Source of the DNA: Gemmatimonas phototrophica
GTDB lineage: Bacteria; Gemmatimonadota; Gemmatimonadetes; Gemmatimonadales; Gemmatimonadaceae
Direction: 5' to 3'
Length of the DNA: 64,000 nucleotides
Assembly: GCA_945869195.1 (NCBI GenBank)
Contig: CAMBNV010000003.1
Location: 62,001 to 126,000, forward strand
The notes under the pieces were generated by a model. That model was not told the DNA's origin, searched no databases, and was given only the letters and a program-made list of their open reading frames with translations. This document shows positions 34,932 to 44,132 of this stretch, piece by piece (the stretch's first letter is position 1; every line of letters begins with the position of its first letter). The translations under genes were made by a program, and so were the position numbers.

Positions 34932-36610
34932 AAGCGTCGCCCCATGCGCACGATGACGTTGAGGGCCTCGTGCGGTGTCGAGACCGACTTCGCGACGTAG
35001 ACGCCGATGTCGCCCAGGTCGAGCCCCGCGCCAATGCTCGCGCGAAATCCTGAGAGCGGCGGGAGTCCCTTCCCATGACTGACCAGGCTCGGTGTCTCTG
35101 GCGTGGTCCAGCCCCGCCCCGCGTCGGCAAAGATCACCCACGACGGTGTGAGGTCACGTAGGCGCAGCCATTTCTTGCCGTCACGGTACCAGTGCCAGTT
35201 GAGCGACTGCCGCACTTCGACCTGTGCGAGCGCGACGCGATCACAGAGCGCCGGCTGGCCCTCCCAGGTGGCGATGCCGCCGCAGGTAAGGAAATCATCG
35301 GCATCGTACCGGTTTTGCCGGAAGTCGTATCCTTCCACCGCGCCTGGCCCGCCGAGTGAGAGGCGGCGTTGCAACGGCAGCTGGTCCCCGCCGAGCCAAC
35401 CACCAGCGACGATGCGCAGGTTGAGCTCGGTCCCCGGCGAAATGCGAGTGTAGCGGCGACCATCAATAAAGCCGCGCGTGTACGTCACGTCCTCAGCGAC
35501 CGACCCGGCGAGCGATGGTCCGCGATCGCGCGTGAGCGTCCCGCTCCCGCGCTCAATATCGGCGTTCACATACCACCCGCCGAGGAGCGGCGCGCGCACG
35601 CGTTCGCGGGTGTCGATCTTGAGCCGCACCGACGCGAGGTCTAGGCGACCCACGTCCATCGGTGGGTTGACGCGCCAGCGCTCGGTGTCGCGCGTGAGCG
35701 TGTAGGGTCGACGTTCCTCGACGGACCGCCACTGCTCGCTTCCCGCGACGACGCTCAATGAAGCCTCCTCGCCGAGCCGTCCGCCGAGGCTCGCTTCGGT
35801 CCCATGGCGGCCGTAGTAGTCCCGCATGTCGCGGTGCAGCACGAACGTGGCAAGTCCGGCCTCGTTATCCCTGAGCTGCCACGATTCTACCGGGGCAACC
35901 AGATCGAACGCGCGCCCGCCAAACGTGAGCCCGCTGCGTACCCCGAGCCGCAGATCGAATCGCGCGTCGTGCCCGAGTGTGCCTCGATCCCACTGCACCG
36001 GCCCCGCCGTCCGCACGACACCGAGCGCCTCGAGCTCTACGCGCCCCCAGTTGGTGGGGCGCCGAAAGCGCGGACCCACGAGCACCGGCAGGCCCTCGAC
36101 GCGGTTGTAGGTGCGGGCCGCGACGAAAAAAAGGTCGGTGTACGACTCACCGCGCACCTCGGCCGGCCGGTCTTTGCGCGGCTCCCAGTCGTTTGAGCGG
36201 TCCTCGTCGGGGACGAGCCGTACGTCGTCGATGGTGTAGCGCAGTACTTCCGCCTGCGTCCGCACGTCACCGCCAATAGTCACACCGTCCTCGCGCGTCA
36301 GAACGCCCCCCACGATCACCACGTCAGTGCCGATCCGCGCGCCGGTCTTCAATCGGACGTCGGCATTGATCGCCACGAGCGTGCCCGTGATCGTCCCCGA
36401 CACAACCACGGGACCGTTGAGTACCGCGACGTCGCCAATGATCTCACGTTCGGGCGCGATGTCGAGTGGACCCGTGATCCGACTCGTGCTGCTCGCGTTA
36501 TAGATGCCGACGGCGCCCCACAACGTGCCCGCCGTGCGAGCACGCTGCTGCGCTCCGGTCGGGGTGACTTCCAACAGCAACAGGGCGGCCACGAGGACCG
36601 ATTTTCGCAT
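34928..36610 (-). CDS. Beta-helix/Omp85-type outer-membrane protein fusion
   Basis: 560 aa with a signal peptide (VLVAALLLLEVTPTGAQ). Residues about 50-130 form short repeats (GDVAVLNGPVVVSGTITGT, GARIGTDVVIVGGVLT) like a bactofilin or polymer-forming beta-helix. The rest is a barrel with the Omp85 signature GGPGAVEGYDF and a C-terminal phenylalanine (MGRRF) as read by the BAM machinery. POTRA domains are not visible, so it is not canonical BamA; surface-antigen or TamA-like transport is an inference. It sits between NtrC-like and DUF4390 genes on the same strand. Confidence 0.82.
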   Translation of the reverse strand: MRKSVLVAALLLLEVTPTGAQQRARTAGTLWGAVGIYNASSTSRITGPLDIAPEREIIGDVAVLNGPVVVSGTITGTLVAINADVRLKTGARIGTDVVIVGGVLTREDGVTIGGDVRTQAEVLRYTIDDVRLVPDEDRSNDWEPRKDRPAEVRGESYTDLFFVAARTYNRVEGLPVLVGPRFRRPTNWGRVELEALGVVRTAGPVQWDRGTLGHDARFDLRLGVRSGLTFGGRAFDLVAPVESWQLRDNEAGLATFVLHRDMRDYYGRHGTEASLGGRLGEEASLSVVAGSEQWRSVEERRPYTLTRDTERWRVNPPMDVGRLDLASVRLKIDTRERVRAPLLGGWYVNADIERGSGTLTRDRGPSLAGSVAEDVTYTRGFIDGRRYTRISPGTELNLRIVAGGWLGGDQLPLQRRLSLGGPGAVEGYDFRQNRYDADDFLTCGGIATWEGQPALCDRVALAQVEVRQSLNWHWYRDGKKWLRLRDLTPSWVIFADAGRGWTTPETPSLVSHGKGLPPLSGFRASIGAGLDLGDIGVYVAKSVSTPHEALNVIVRMGRRF

Positions 36611-36696
36611 CAATGACTCCAGAAGTTCAGGAAACTCGAATGAAAAACAGGAGGCTTGTTGAGAAGCGAATGCGTGTTTCAGGCCGCAACGTCGGT

Positions 36697-38085
36697 TCAC
36701 GATGTTCCTTCGCCCGGCAGGGTGAGGCCGAGCCGTTTGATGCGTCGATATAGGTTCGGTCGGTCGGTGCGGAGTCTTCGCGCGGCTTCCGCGACCACAC
36801 CCTCTGCGGCCGAGAGTGCGCGCGTGATGAGTAGCGATTCGTATTCGTCGAGCGCGTCGGCGAGTGGGATGTTGAGCCGATCTCCGTCGGGCAGCGCACT
36901 CGGCCGCGTGGAGGTCTGCTCTCCCGCCGGCATCACGCTCGCGACCTCGGCGGCGCCGATCGACTGTCCGGCGAAGAGAATGCTCAGCCGCTCCACGATG
37001 TTCGCGAGCTCGCGCACATTTCCCGGCCACCGATAGCGCGAAAAGGCGTCCACGCCCTCCATTGTCCAGACCGGCGCTGCCTGTGCCGAGCGACGTCGAT
37101 TCAACGCCGCGAAGTGCGAGACTAGCGCCGCGATGTCGCCGGGGCGCTCACGCAGAGGCGGGATCACCATCGGAATGACGTTGAGTCGAAAGAATAGATC
37201 CTCGCGGAATCTCGCCTCGCGTACTTCGCGTGCGAGGTCGCGATTACTCGCCGCCAGGATGCGCACGTCCACCCTGATGGGTTTCCCGCCCCCGACGCGC
37301 TCGATCTCCCGCGCCTCGATGGCCCGCAGCAACTTCGCCTGCGCCTCTGCCGAGAGTTCGCCGACCTCATCGAGCAGGAGCGTCCCGGTGTGCGCGAGCT
37401 CGAACCGCCCGATCCGACGCTCGGTCGCGCCGGTGAAAGCACCGCGCTCGTGCCCGAACATCTCGCTCTCCAAGAGTTCGCGTGGAATGGCGGCGCAGTT
37501 CACGCGCACGAACGGCTTATCCCGGCGCGGACTCTGGGCGTGGATCGCCGACGCCACGAGCTCTTTGCCGGTGCCCGACTCTCCGCCGATCAGCACGCGC
37601 GCCTCGGTTGGCGCTACGCGCGCGATCATCTCGCGGACGCTGCGCAAGGCCGGACTATCGCCGACGAGTTCACCCGCGAGGCCGAGGTCAGCGCGCAGCG
37701 TCGATCGCTCGCGCCGTGCCTGCCGGAGTTCCAGGGCGCTCGCGAGTGCAAGGAGCACGCCTTCCGGCGTGAGCGGTTTCTCGAGGAAGTTCACTGCGCC
37801 CAATCGCGTCGCCTTGACCGCGTCCGCGAGTCCAGCGCGCCCCGACATCATCACCACGGGCAGATCGGGGAAGCGCGCCCGCAACTGCTCGAGCAACTCA
37901 AACCCGTCAGTTGGACCGGGCATCATGAGGTCGAGGAGCACGAGGTCGGGTTCGTACTCCACGGCGCGGGCCAACCCCGCGGCGGCGTCACTCGCGTCAC
38001 GAACTTCGTAGCCCTCCGCGCCCAACAACGCCCCCACCATGCGGCGAATATTCGGCTCGTCGTCGACGATCAGGATTGAGGGCAT
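36697..38085 (-). CDS. Sigma-54-dependent response regulator (NtrC/NtrX family)
   Basis: 462 aa. Receiver domain (residues 1-120) with DDE and phospho-acceptor Asp in LVLLDLMMPG, and Lys in FLEKPLT. AAA+ domain: GESGTGKELVASAIH (Walker A), GAFTGA loop that contacts sigma-54, LLLDEVGEL (Walker B), and RWPGNVRELANIVERL. C-terminal Fis-type helix-turn-helix (AARRLRTDRPNLYRRIKRLG). Its kinase is encoded upstream with one small gene between, so it acts as a two-component pair. It implies that the cell has RpoN. Confidence 0.93.
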   Translation of the reverse strand: MPSILIVDDEPNIRRMVGALLGAEGYEVRDASDAAAGLARAVEYEPDLVLLDLMMPGPTDGFELLEQLRARFPDLPVVMMSGRAGLADAVKATRLGAVNFLEKPLTPEGVLLALASALELRQARRERSTLRADLGLAGELVGDSPALRSVREMIARVAPTEARVLIGGESGTGKELVASAIHAQSPRRDKPFVRVNCAAIPRELLESEMFGHERGAFTGATERRIGRFELAHTGTLLLDEVGELSAEAQAKLLRAIEAREIERVGGGKPIRVDVRILAASNRDLAREVREARFREDLFFRLNVIPMVIPPLRERPGDIAALVSHFAALNRRRSAQAAPVWTMEGVDAFSRYRWPGNVRELANIVERLSILFAGQSIGAAEVASVMPAGEQTSTRPSALPDGDRLNIPLADALDEYESLLITRALSAAEGVVAEAARRLRTDRPNLYRRIKRLGLTLPGEGTS

Positions 38086-38112
38086 CGGGTCAGGTGTAGT
38101 GGTGGGCGGTGC

Positions 38113-38400
38113 TCAGCGGGCGTCCAAGTCGCGCGAGGGCAATACCCCGCCCGGGCGCTCACGTTCGGCCAGCAGCTTCGTCACAAATCGTTGCCCTTCC
38201 GAGATCCGCTCGATCTCGACCGCCATCGACTCGACCGCCATTTCGATGCGCGCCAAGCGGTGATCGCGCTCAGCTTCGCCGGGTGAGAGCGTATGCCGGT
38301 GGTCCAGCCGCCGGGTATAGGCGCGCACGAGCGGAAGCCCGATGACGATGACGATCGCCGTGGAGAAGAACCCGACGAGCCCCACGATATCCTCGTTCAT
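38113..38400 (-). CDS. Small membrane protein with coiled coil
   Basis: 95 aa: one transmembrane helix (about residues 6-26) followed by a basic segment and a helix with heptad character (HRLARIEMAVESMAVEIERIS). The ATG overlaps the kinase stop by four bases (ATGA), and the regulator gene follows 27 bp later, so it belongs to this two-component operon. I know no family name; it may tune the kinase or anchor a complex, but that is conjecture. Confidence 0.75.
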   Translation of the reverse strand: MNEDIVGLVGFFSTAIVIVIGLPLVRAYTRRLDHRHTLSPGEAERDHRLARIEMAVESMAVEIERISEGQRFVTKLLAERERPGGVLPSRDLDAR

Positions 38401-39671
38401 GCCTCGCTCCCTGAATCAATGTGTCCCTGCACCCCTGGGAAAAAGAGCCGAATCTCGGTCCCCGCTCCCAGTGTGCTCGATGCTTCCACCCGCCCCCCGT
38501 GCGCCACCACCGTCTGCTTGACGATCGCGAGTCCGAGGCCCGTCCCGCCCGTCTTGGCCGTCACGTACGGATCCCAGATCTTCGTCAGCGGCTCGGCGGC
38601 GATCCCGACGCCGTCATCCCGCACGGCGAGCACCGACTCATCGCCCTGCGACCAGACGCGCACCACCACCTCGCCATGTCCCCCCGTGGCATCGACCGCA
38701 TTGAGCAGCACGTTGGTGAGCGCCCGCTGCAACGCGTCGTGCTGGCCCGTCACCAGGACGCCGTCGTCGCCGTCGATGTGTAGCCGCATCTCCATCGGGA
38801 GCGTGGTGCGTGTGGTCTCGCGCGCTAGTTCGGCGAGATCCACGGTTGCCGTGGGACCCTGAGGTAGCCGCCCGAACAGCGCAAAGCTTTTTGCCATGGA
38901 CTCGATCCGCGTCGACTCCGTGGCGAGTACCTCCACCGCATCCCGTTGCTCTGGTTGGGCCGACCGCCGCAGGCTCGCGATGGCGAATCGGATCGGCGTG
39001 AGCGGGTTCTTCAGTTCGTGCGCGACCTGCCGTGCTGACTCGCGGAACGCCGAAAGGCGCTCGGTCTCGATCGTGGACCGCCGACCGACTTCGAGCGCAT
39101 CGGCCATCTGCCGCATGCGATCACGCAGCACCCCGAACTCCGGGGCACCCTTCGCCTCGCCCTCAGGTCGGAGCGGCAGGCGCTCGGCCTTTGCGATGAG
39201 CGCCGTCCAGCGGATGAGTTCGTCGAGCGGGCGCGAGAGTTGTCGACTCAGGTGGCCGGCCACACGGGACGCGAGGAGCGAGAGCACCGCGAGCAGCAGC
39301 AGACCGACGATCGCCAGCGCCGGTCCGATCCGTCCAGCGATAAAGCCGAGGCGCCGCCCCTGGAGCCGGGCCTGACCTAGCTCCGCTTCGTGGACATCGA
39401 GCGCCGCGGTCGCCTCGGTAGAGCCGGGGCGCTCGCGCGCCAGTCGGATGGCAGTTTCGCCACTCGTGGCGACCTGCTCCCATGCCGCCGACCCGAGCAA
39501 CTGCGGCAACAGCACCCCGGCCACGCCGCTCCAGGCCAACGTGAGCACAATAGCTGGCACGAACGCGAAGAGCGCGAGGATGATGAAAAGCCGGGTTCGG
39601 AAGCGTGTGTGCTTCACTGAGGAGTCGGGGGCCTGTACGGGAGGGGTGTCAGCGTGGGTTTCGCCCTTCAA
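38397..39671 (-). CDS. Sensor histidine kinase, NtrY-like
   Basis: 424 aa. Two transmembrane segments (about 28-58 and 112-135) flank a short periplasmic region; a HAMP-like linker follows. The H-box is AHELKNPLTPIRFA (phospho-His), with N-box NVLLNAVDA, G1 VRDDGVGI and G2 TGLGLAIVKQ. Start is a TTG at 39671; a GTG at 39617 would also leave the first helix intact. Located upstream of a sigma-54 activator, as NtrY is with NtrX. Confidence 0.9.
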   Translation of the reverse strand: MKGETHADTPPVQAPDSSVKHTRFRTRLFIILALFAFVPAIVLTLAWSGVAGVLLPQLLGSAAWEQVATSGETAIRLARERPGSTEATAALDVHEAELGQARLQGRRLGFIAGRIGPALAIVGLLLLAVLSLLASRVAGHLSRQLSRPLDELIRWTALIAKAERLPLRPEGEAKGAPEFGVLRDRMRQMADALEVGRRSTIETERLSAFRESARQVAHELKNPLTPIRFAIASLRRSAQPEQRDAVEVLATESTRIESMAKSFALFGRLPQGPTATVDLAELARETTRTTLPMEMRLHIDGDDGVLVTGQHDALQRALTNVLLNAVDATGGHGEVVVRVWSQGDESVLAVRDDGVGIAAEPLTKIWDPYVTAKTGGTGLGLAIVKQTVVAHGGRVEASSTLGAGTEIRLFFPGVQGHIDSGSEA

Positions 39672-40069
39672 GTCTATGCGTCGACGAGGGCGTTTGCACG
39701 GGCCGAAGTTGCGCCCCCACTGTCATTTACGGGGTGCTACGCTAGGTTTCTGGTCGGGACGCGCTTAGCGCCTCGATGATCCGCCGCCGCACGGCGCGGA
39801 CCATCGGAGCGACGAGCGGTCCTGCTGCGGGCTTCGCGTCCGCGCCAGTGGCGTCCTCCGGGCTGACTTTCGCCCAGATGAGTGGCTGAGCGCGTTCGCA
39901 CCCGCGCACTCGATGCCTGCTCCGCTCCCCGCGCCGTTCGGTGCGACGCGCCAGGCGACAACTCACCGGCGATACACGCCAGGACAAGATGCATCCTCGT
40001 TCCAACCATCTCGTAGGCGCGCGTCCCGCGCGCGCTGCGGTGGCCCCCCTTCATCGGGGCCCGCAGGCC
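39672..40069. other. Divergent intergenic region between kinase and NYN genes
   Basis: About 400 bp with no convincing gene. Short open frames exist on both strands (for example minus 39742-40005), but none shows family features and the best has mixed codon quality. Promoters for both neighbouring operons should lie here. The NYN frame stays open upstream to 39941, so a longer N-terminus starting at the ATG at 39989 cannot be excluded. Confidence 0.4.
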
Positions 40070-41707
40070 ATGAGCGCTGGCGTCAACGTACACGCACCGA
40101 ACGCCGCCCTCCTCATCGACTTTGACAACGTCACGATGGGGATCCGCTCCGACCTACAGACAGAACTTCGCAATCTCCTCAGCAGCGCGATCATCTCCGG
40201 CAAGGTAAACGTCCAGCGCGCCTACGCGGACTGGCGCCGCTACCCGCAGTACGTCGTACCGCTCGCCGAATCGTCGATCGACATGATCATGGCGCCGGCC
40301 TACGGCTCGTCCAAGAAGAACGCGACCGACATTCGTCTGGCCGTCGACGCGATCGAGCTCGTCTTCACCCGCCCCGAGATCGGGACCTTCATCCTCCTCT
40401 CTGGCGATTCCGATTTCTCGAGCCTCGTCATCAAGCTGAAGGAGTACGGCAAGTACGTGATCGGCGTGGGCATTCGTGAATCGTCGAGCGACCTTCTCGT
40501 GCAGAATTGCGACGAGTACTACTCGTACAACACGCTCGCCGGCCTCGTAAAGACGGGCGACGAAGCGAGCAATCGGAAGTGGGATCCGTATGAGCTCGTG
40601 ACCGAGGCGATTGGTCGCATGCAGAAGAACGGCGACGTGATGCGCTCGGATCGTCTCAAGCAGGTCATGCAGGAGGTCGACCCGTCATTCGACGAGAAGG
40701 ATCTCGGCATGTCGAAGTTTTCGCGGTTCTGCATGGAAGCCTCGCAGAAAGGGCTACTCCACGTGCAGAAGCTCGAGAACGGACAGCTCGAGGTTGGGCT
40801 GCCGCGCAAGGCGGGCGAGGCGGCGGCTCCGCCCGCTCCTGCGGGGGCCGAAGGCGACGGTGAGAGCCGTCGTCGTGGTCGTCGCGGCCGTGGGGGCCGT
40901 GGCGGACGCTCGCGTGAAGGGAGCGCGACTTCGGCGGAGGGCACCGCTGCGGCCGCGACAGGTACGGCGGAAGGGGCGACTGCCGCTCCCGCGAGGACGC
41001 CAGCCAGCACGGGCGCTAGCGCACCTGCACCCGCTCCGGCGGCGCGTTCGTCGGCCCGCGGCTCTCACGCACCGCGTCCCAGTGGCGACCCGAGCGTCGG
41101 CGCCGCAGGGATCCGTCTCACGCGTGACGAGGCTTTTGCGCTCGTCCGCGACGCCGTCGCCGCCGTCGTGCGCGGTGAGGAGTCGGTTGCGAGCGAGACA
41201 GTGCGCGTGAAGGCGCACCAGCTCCTCGGCCGCGACAGCGAGTCCCTCTCGGAGCGGAACTTCGCGCGCATCCTCAAGGATGCGCACGACGCCGGCATTG
41301 TAGACCTGCGTAAGCGCGGCGATGCCTTCGAGGTCACCTCTGGCGCGGGCGCGGCGAGCATCGCCGACCAGCTCGCCGTCGCCGAAAAGGCGGCTACGCC
41401 GGTCGCGGCGCCGTCAGCACCGGCTCCGCGCGGGATGGGACATCGCTCGGTCCCGAGCAAGGGCCGAGGCGGAGCCAAGCCCGCCGTACCTCAGGGATTG
41501 TTGATGCTCGGGATGGTCGACGAACCATCCGCTCCCGCGAGCGCGGCCAGGAGCGAGTCTGAGGCCCCGAAGAAGGCGAAGGCCGCCGCGAAGTCGGTGG
41601 CCGCCAAGTCTCCCAAGACTGAAAAGCGGGCCAAGGAAGCGAAGGAGCTCAAGGCCAAGAAGTCCGTGGCGAAGAAGCCTGCGGCAAAGAAGAAGGCCGC
41701 GAAGTAG
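40070..41707 (+). CDS. NYN-domain protein with two LOTUS/OST-HTH-like domains and histone-H1-like tail
   Basis: 545 aa. NYN/PIN-like nuclease domain at about residues 10-155 with acidic residues LLIDFDN (D17, D19), ATD (D87) and SGDSDF (D113, D115). A LOTUS-type winged helix follows at 172-244 (YELVTEAIGRMQKNGDV ... GLLHVQKLENGQLEV). After an Arg/Gly- and Ala/Pro-rich linker comes a second one at about 348-425 (AFALVRDAVAAVVRGEESV ... GIVDLRKRGDAFEV). The last ~45 residues are Lys/Ala repeats ending KKPAAKKKAAK, resembling eukaryotic-type H1 tails and likely to bind nucleic acid. Probably an RNA-processing enzyme. Confidence 0.85.
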   Translation: MSAGVNVHAPNAALLIDFDNVTMGIRSDLQTELRNLLSSAIISGKVNVQRAYADWRRYPQYVVPLAESSIDMIMAPAYGSSKKNATDIRLAVDAIELVFTRPEIGTFILLSGDSDFSSLVIKLKEYGKYVIGVGIRESSSDLLVQNCDEYYSYNTLAGLVKTGDEASNRKWDPYELVTEAIGRMQKNGDVMRSDRLKQVMQEVDPSFDEKDLGMSKFSRFCMEASQKGLLHVQKLENGQLEVGLPRKAGEAAAPPAPAGAEGDGESRRRGRRGRGGRGGRSREGSATSAEGTAAAATGTAEGATAAPARTPASTGASAPAPAPAARSSARGSHAPRPSGDPSVGAAGIRLTRDEAFALVRDAVAAVVRGEESVASETVRVKAHQLLGRDSESLSERNFARILKDAHDAGIVDLRKRGDAFEVTSGAGAASIADQLAVAEKAATPVAAPSAPAPRGMGHRSVPSKGRGGAKPAVPQGLLMLGMVDEPSAPASAARSESEAPKKAKAAAKSVAAKSPKTEKRAKEAKELKAKKSVAKKPAAKKKAAK

Positions 41708-41736
41708 TCTGACGCGCGACCGATCTACCACATTGC

Positions 41737-41771
41737 GAAAGCGCGGCCGGGCTCAGCCCGGCCGCGCTTTC
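41737..41771. terminator. Bidirectional terminator between convergent genes
   Basis: Perfect 16-bp stem, GAAAGCGCGGCCGGGC pairing with its complement across a TCA loop. The A/T ends of the stem supply short T-tracts on both strands. It separates the NYN gene (plus) from the rhodanese gene (minus). Confidence 0.88.
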
Positions 41772-41795
41772 ATTCGTCCGCACCGAGCGGGCGTG

Positions 41796-42833
41796 TCAGG
41801 GGCGAGGCTTTGCGCCCTCAATCGGCAGCGAGCCATCGCGGCTCCACTCGTCGAATGACCCGTCGTACATCCGCACGTCGCGGCCCAGAACGCGCAGCGC
41901 GAGGTAGATCCACGACGCCTGCACCCCGATGTGGCAATAGGTTGTGAGGGACTCGTCAGCACCGATGCCGGCTGCGCCCACGAGACTGGTGAGCTCTTCG
42001 TGCGAACGGAGCGTGCCGTCGGCGTTGGTGACGGTGCTGAACGACAGGTTGACCGCACTCGCGATGTGACCGCCGCGAGGCATCTGATTGTCCCTAAGGT
42101 CCTGGTAGAAAACCGTATCGCGCGCGTCCACGATCCGAATTCCGGTCTTGCCGATCGTGGCGACCAGATCGTCCGCGGTCGCGCGGCGCGCGGTCTCAGG
42201 TACGAGGGTGAGATTCGTGGCGGGCGCGACACGCTTGCCCGCTCCCGTCGCCACGTACCGTGCCTCGCGCGCCCACTTGGGGTAGCCGCCGTCCAGCACG
42301 GCTACGCGGCCTGCGAGTCCTGCCCATTCGAGCGTGAAAAAAGTGCGCCCCGCGCGCACAAAGGTCGACGGCTGATCGAACACGATGACCACACGACTCG
42401 ACGTTGTTACCCCTTTCGTGCGGAGCATCGCTTGCAGTGCGTCGCCTGTCGGAAGCTCGACGCGCAGGCCACCGTCGATCGCCGGCGCGATCACCTCACG
42501 GTTGTAATCCAGGAAGACCGCGCCCGGTACATGCCCCTTCGCGAACTCCTCGGCACCGCCGAGCTGCAGGATGACGAGGTCGGGGCGGCCGAGCTCGCGT
42601 TGGAGCCATTCGGTGCTCACGAGCGGCTCAATCGCGGGTTCCGTCCGCCCGGCCGTAGCCAGCGCGCCGGCCGAACCGAGTTGTGCACCAGCGCCGGCGA
42701 TGGGCGCCGCGACGCCGAACATGGCCAGGGTTGCAGCGACTGTAGCGCGCCCGGCGGCGCGCAACATGCGTCGCCCGGCCAGAGGTCGCCGCCGATCGAA
42801 GTCGGAGACACCGAGTGTATTCACCGACATCAC
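41796..42833 (-). CDS. Exported tandem-rhodanese sulfurtransferase
   Basis: 345 aa: an N-terminal export signal (basic RRRPLAGRRMLRAAGRA then a hydrophobic stretch, possibly Tat) and two rhodanese domains. The first (about 70-190) lacks a catalytic Cys; the second carries YCHIGVQAS, whose Cys forms the persulfide. Thiosulfate or 3-mercaptopyruvate sulfurtransferase in the periplasm is the likely activity. The first codon is GTG at 42833 followed by ATG at 42830, which overlaps the kbl stop as TGATG. Confidence 0.87.
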   Translation of the reverse strand: MMSVNTLGVSDFDRRRPLAGRRMLRAAGRATVAATLAMFGVAAPIAGAGAQLGSAGALATAGRTEPAIEPLVSTEWLQRELGRPDLVILQLGGAEEFAKGHVPGAVFLDYNREVIAPAIDGGLRVELPTGDALQAMLRTKGVTTSSRVVIVFDQPSTFVRAGRTFFTLEWAGLAGRVAVLDGGYPKWAREARYVATGAGKRVAPATNLTLVPETARRATADDLVATIGKTGIRIVDARDTVFYQDLRDNQMPRGGHIASAVNLSFSTVTNADGTLRSHEELTSLVGAAGIGADESLTTYCHIGVQASWIYLALRVLGRDVRMYDGSFDEWSRDGSLPIEGAKPRP

Positions 42834-44032
42834 CTGATCACGCCCGCCGCGAGTCCGACTTTCCTGATTGCCCGCACCGCGAAGTCCAGATCGTCGCGCG
42901 AGTGCGCCGCCGAAATCTGGCAGCGCAACCGTGCCGTTCCCTGCGGCACGACCGGAAAGCCGAAGCCGGTGACGAAGATTCCCTCCTCGAGCAGCAACTC
43001 GCTCATGCGGATCGCATCTGCCGTCTCGCCGATGATGATCGGGACGATCGGCGTGTCGCCGTCGAGCGGGTTGAAGCCCGCTTCCCTGATCGCCGCGCGA
43101 AAGTAGAGCGTGTGCTCGCGTAAGGTCGCCACGCGCTCCGGGTGGGCCTCAATGTACTCCACCGCTGCGAGGGCGCTCGCTGCGACCGTCGGGGGGAGCG
43201 CGTTCGAGAAGAGCTGCGGCCGCGATTTCTGTGTGAGTGTCTCGCAGAGCGCCGCCGGTCCGGCGACGAAACCACCGGCGGCACCGCCGAGCGCCTTTCC
43301 AAGCGTCGACGTGATGATGTCGACCTCGCCCACGACGCCGAAGTGCTCCGCCGTCCCACGGCCGGTGGCGCCGAGGACGCCGGTCGCGTGCGAGTCGTCC
43401 ATTACGACAATCGCGTCGTGGTCGCGCGCAATCTGCAGGATCTGCGGCAGCTTCGCGACGCTGCCCTCCATGGAGAAGACGCCGTCGGTCCAGATAATCC
43501 GCCGTCGCGCGCCGGCGTTCGCCCTGAGCTTTTCAACGAGGTCGTCGAGGTCGGAGTGCTTGTAGACCCCAGTGGTGCACCTATTCATCGCCTTCGCGAG
43601 GCGGATTGAGTCGATGATTGACGCATGGTTGAGCGCATCAGAGATCACGAAGTCACCTTCCTCGGCGATCGACGCCGTGAGGCCCTCGTTCGCGTTCCAG
43701 GCCGAGACGAAGCTCATCGACGCTGGGGTCCCAACGAAGCGTGCCAGTGCCTGCTCGAGCGCACGGTGCACCGTGAACGTCCCGCAGATGAAGCGCACGC
43801 TGGCCGTTCCCGCACCGAAGTCGTGCAGGGCCTGGATCCCGGCGTTCACGACCTCGAGTTGCTCGCACAGGCCGAGATAGTTATTGGAGCTCAGGATGAG
43901 CACCTCACCGTGTCCTTCCATTGTCACGCGCGCCGACTGCGGCGAGGCGAGATGGTTGAGCTTCTTGAGCGTGCCTTTCGACTGGAGGTCGGCGAGGCCG
44001 GACTGGAGTTGGGTGACGAAGTTCTGGTTCAT
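42830..44032 (-). CDS. kbl: 2-amino-3-ketobutyrate CoA ligase (glycine C-acetyltransferase)
   Basis: 400-aa PLP enzyme that cleaves 2-amino-3-ketobutyrate with CoA to glycine and acetyl-CoA. The PLP lysine is in STLGKALGGAAGGF; DDSHATGVLG holds the cofactor-binding Asp/His. Chosen start is the ATG at 44032; a TTG lies just before it. tdh is directly upstream in the same direction, so both steps of threonine degradation are encoded together, which settles the choice among alpha-oxoamine synthases. Confidence 0.94.
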   Translation of the reverse strand: MNQNFVTQLQSGLADLQSKGTLKKLNHLASPQSARVTMEGHGEVLILSSNNYLGLCEQLEVVNAGIQALHDFGAGTASVRFICGTFTVHRALEQALARFVGTPASMSFVSAWNANEGLTASIAEEGDFVISDALNHASIIDSIRLAKAMNRCTTGVYKHSDLDDLVEKLRANAGARRRIIWTDGVFSMEGSVAKLPQILQIARDHDAIVVMDDSHATGVLGATGRGTAEHFGVVGEVDIITSTLGKALGGAAGGFVAGPAALCETLTQKSRPQLFSNALPPTVAASALAAVEYIEAHPERVATLREHTLYFRAAIREAGFNPLDGDTPIVPIIIGETADAIRMSELLLEEGIFVTGFGFPVVPQGTARLRCQISAAHSRDDLDFAVRAIRKVGLAAGVIR

Positions 44033-44132
44033 CAACGGCAGATAGAAGAGTGAAGAAGTGAGCGGGGAAGAATGGCGATGCGAAGGCTTGTGCCCCCTAG
44101 CTCTGACGTTCCCCGCCGGGCCTCAGCAGTGA

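Noticed and set aside
39742-40005. 87-codon minus-strand frame upstream of the NYN gene
   Set aside because: Cys/Arg-rich start, mixed codon quality, no ribosome-binding site; could not be supported as a gene.
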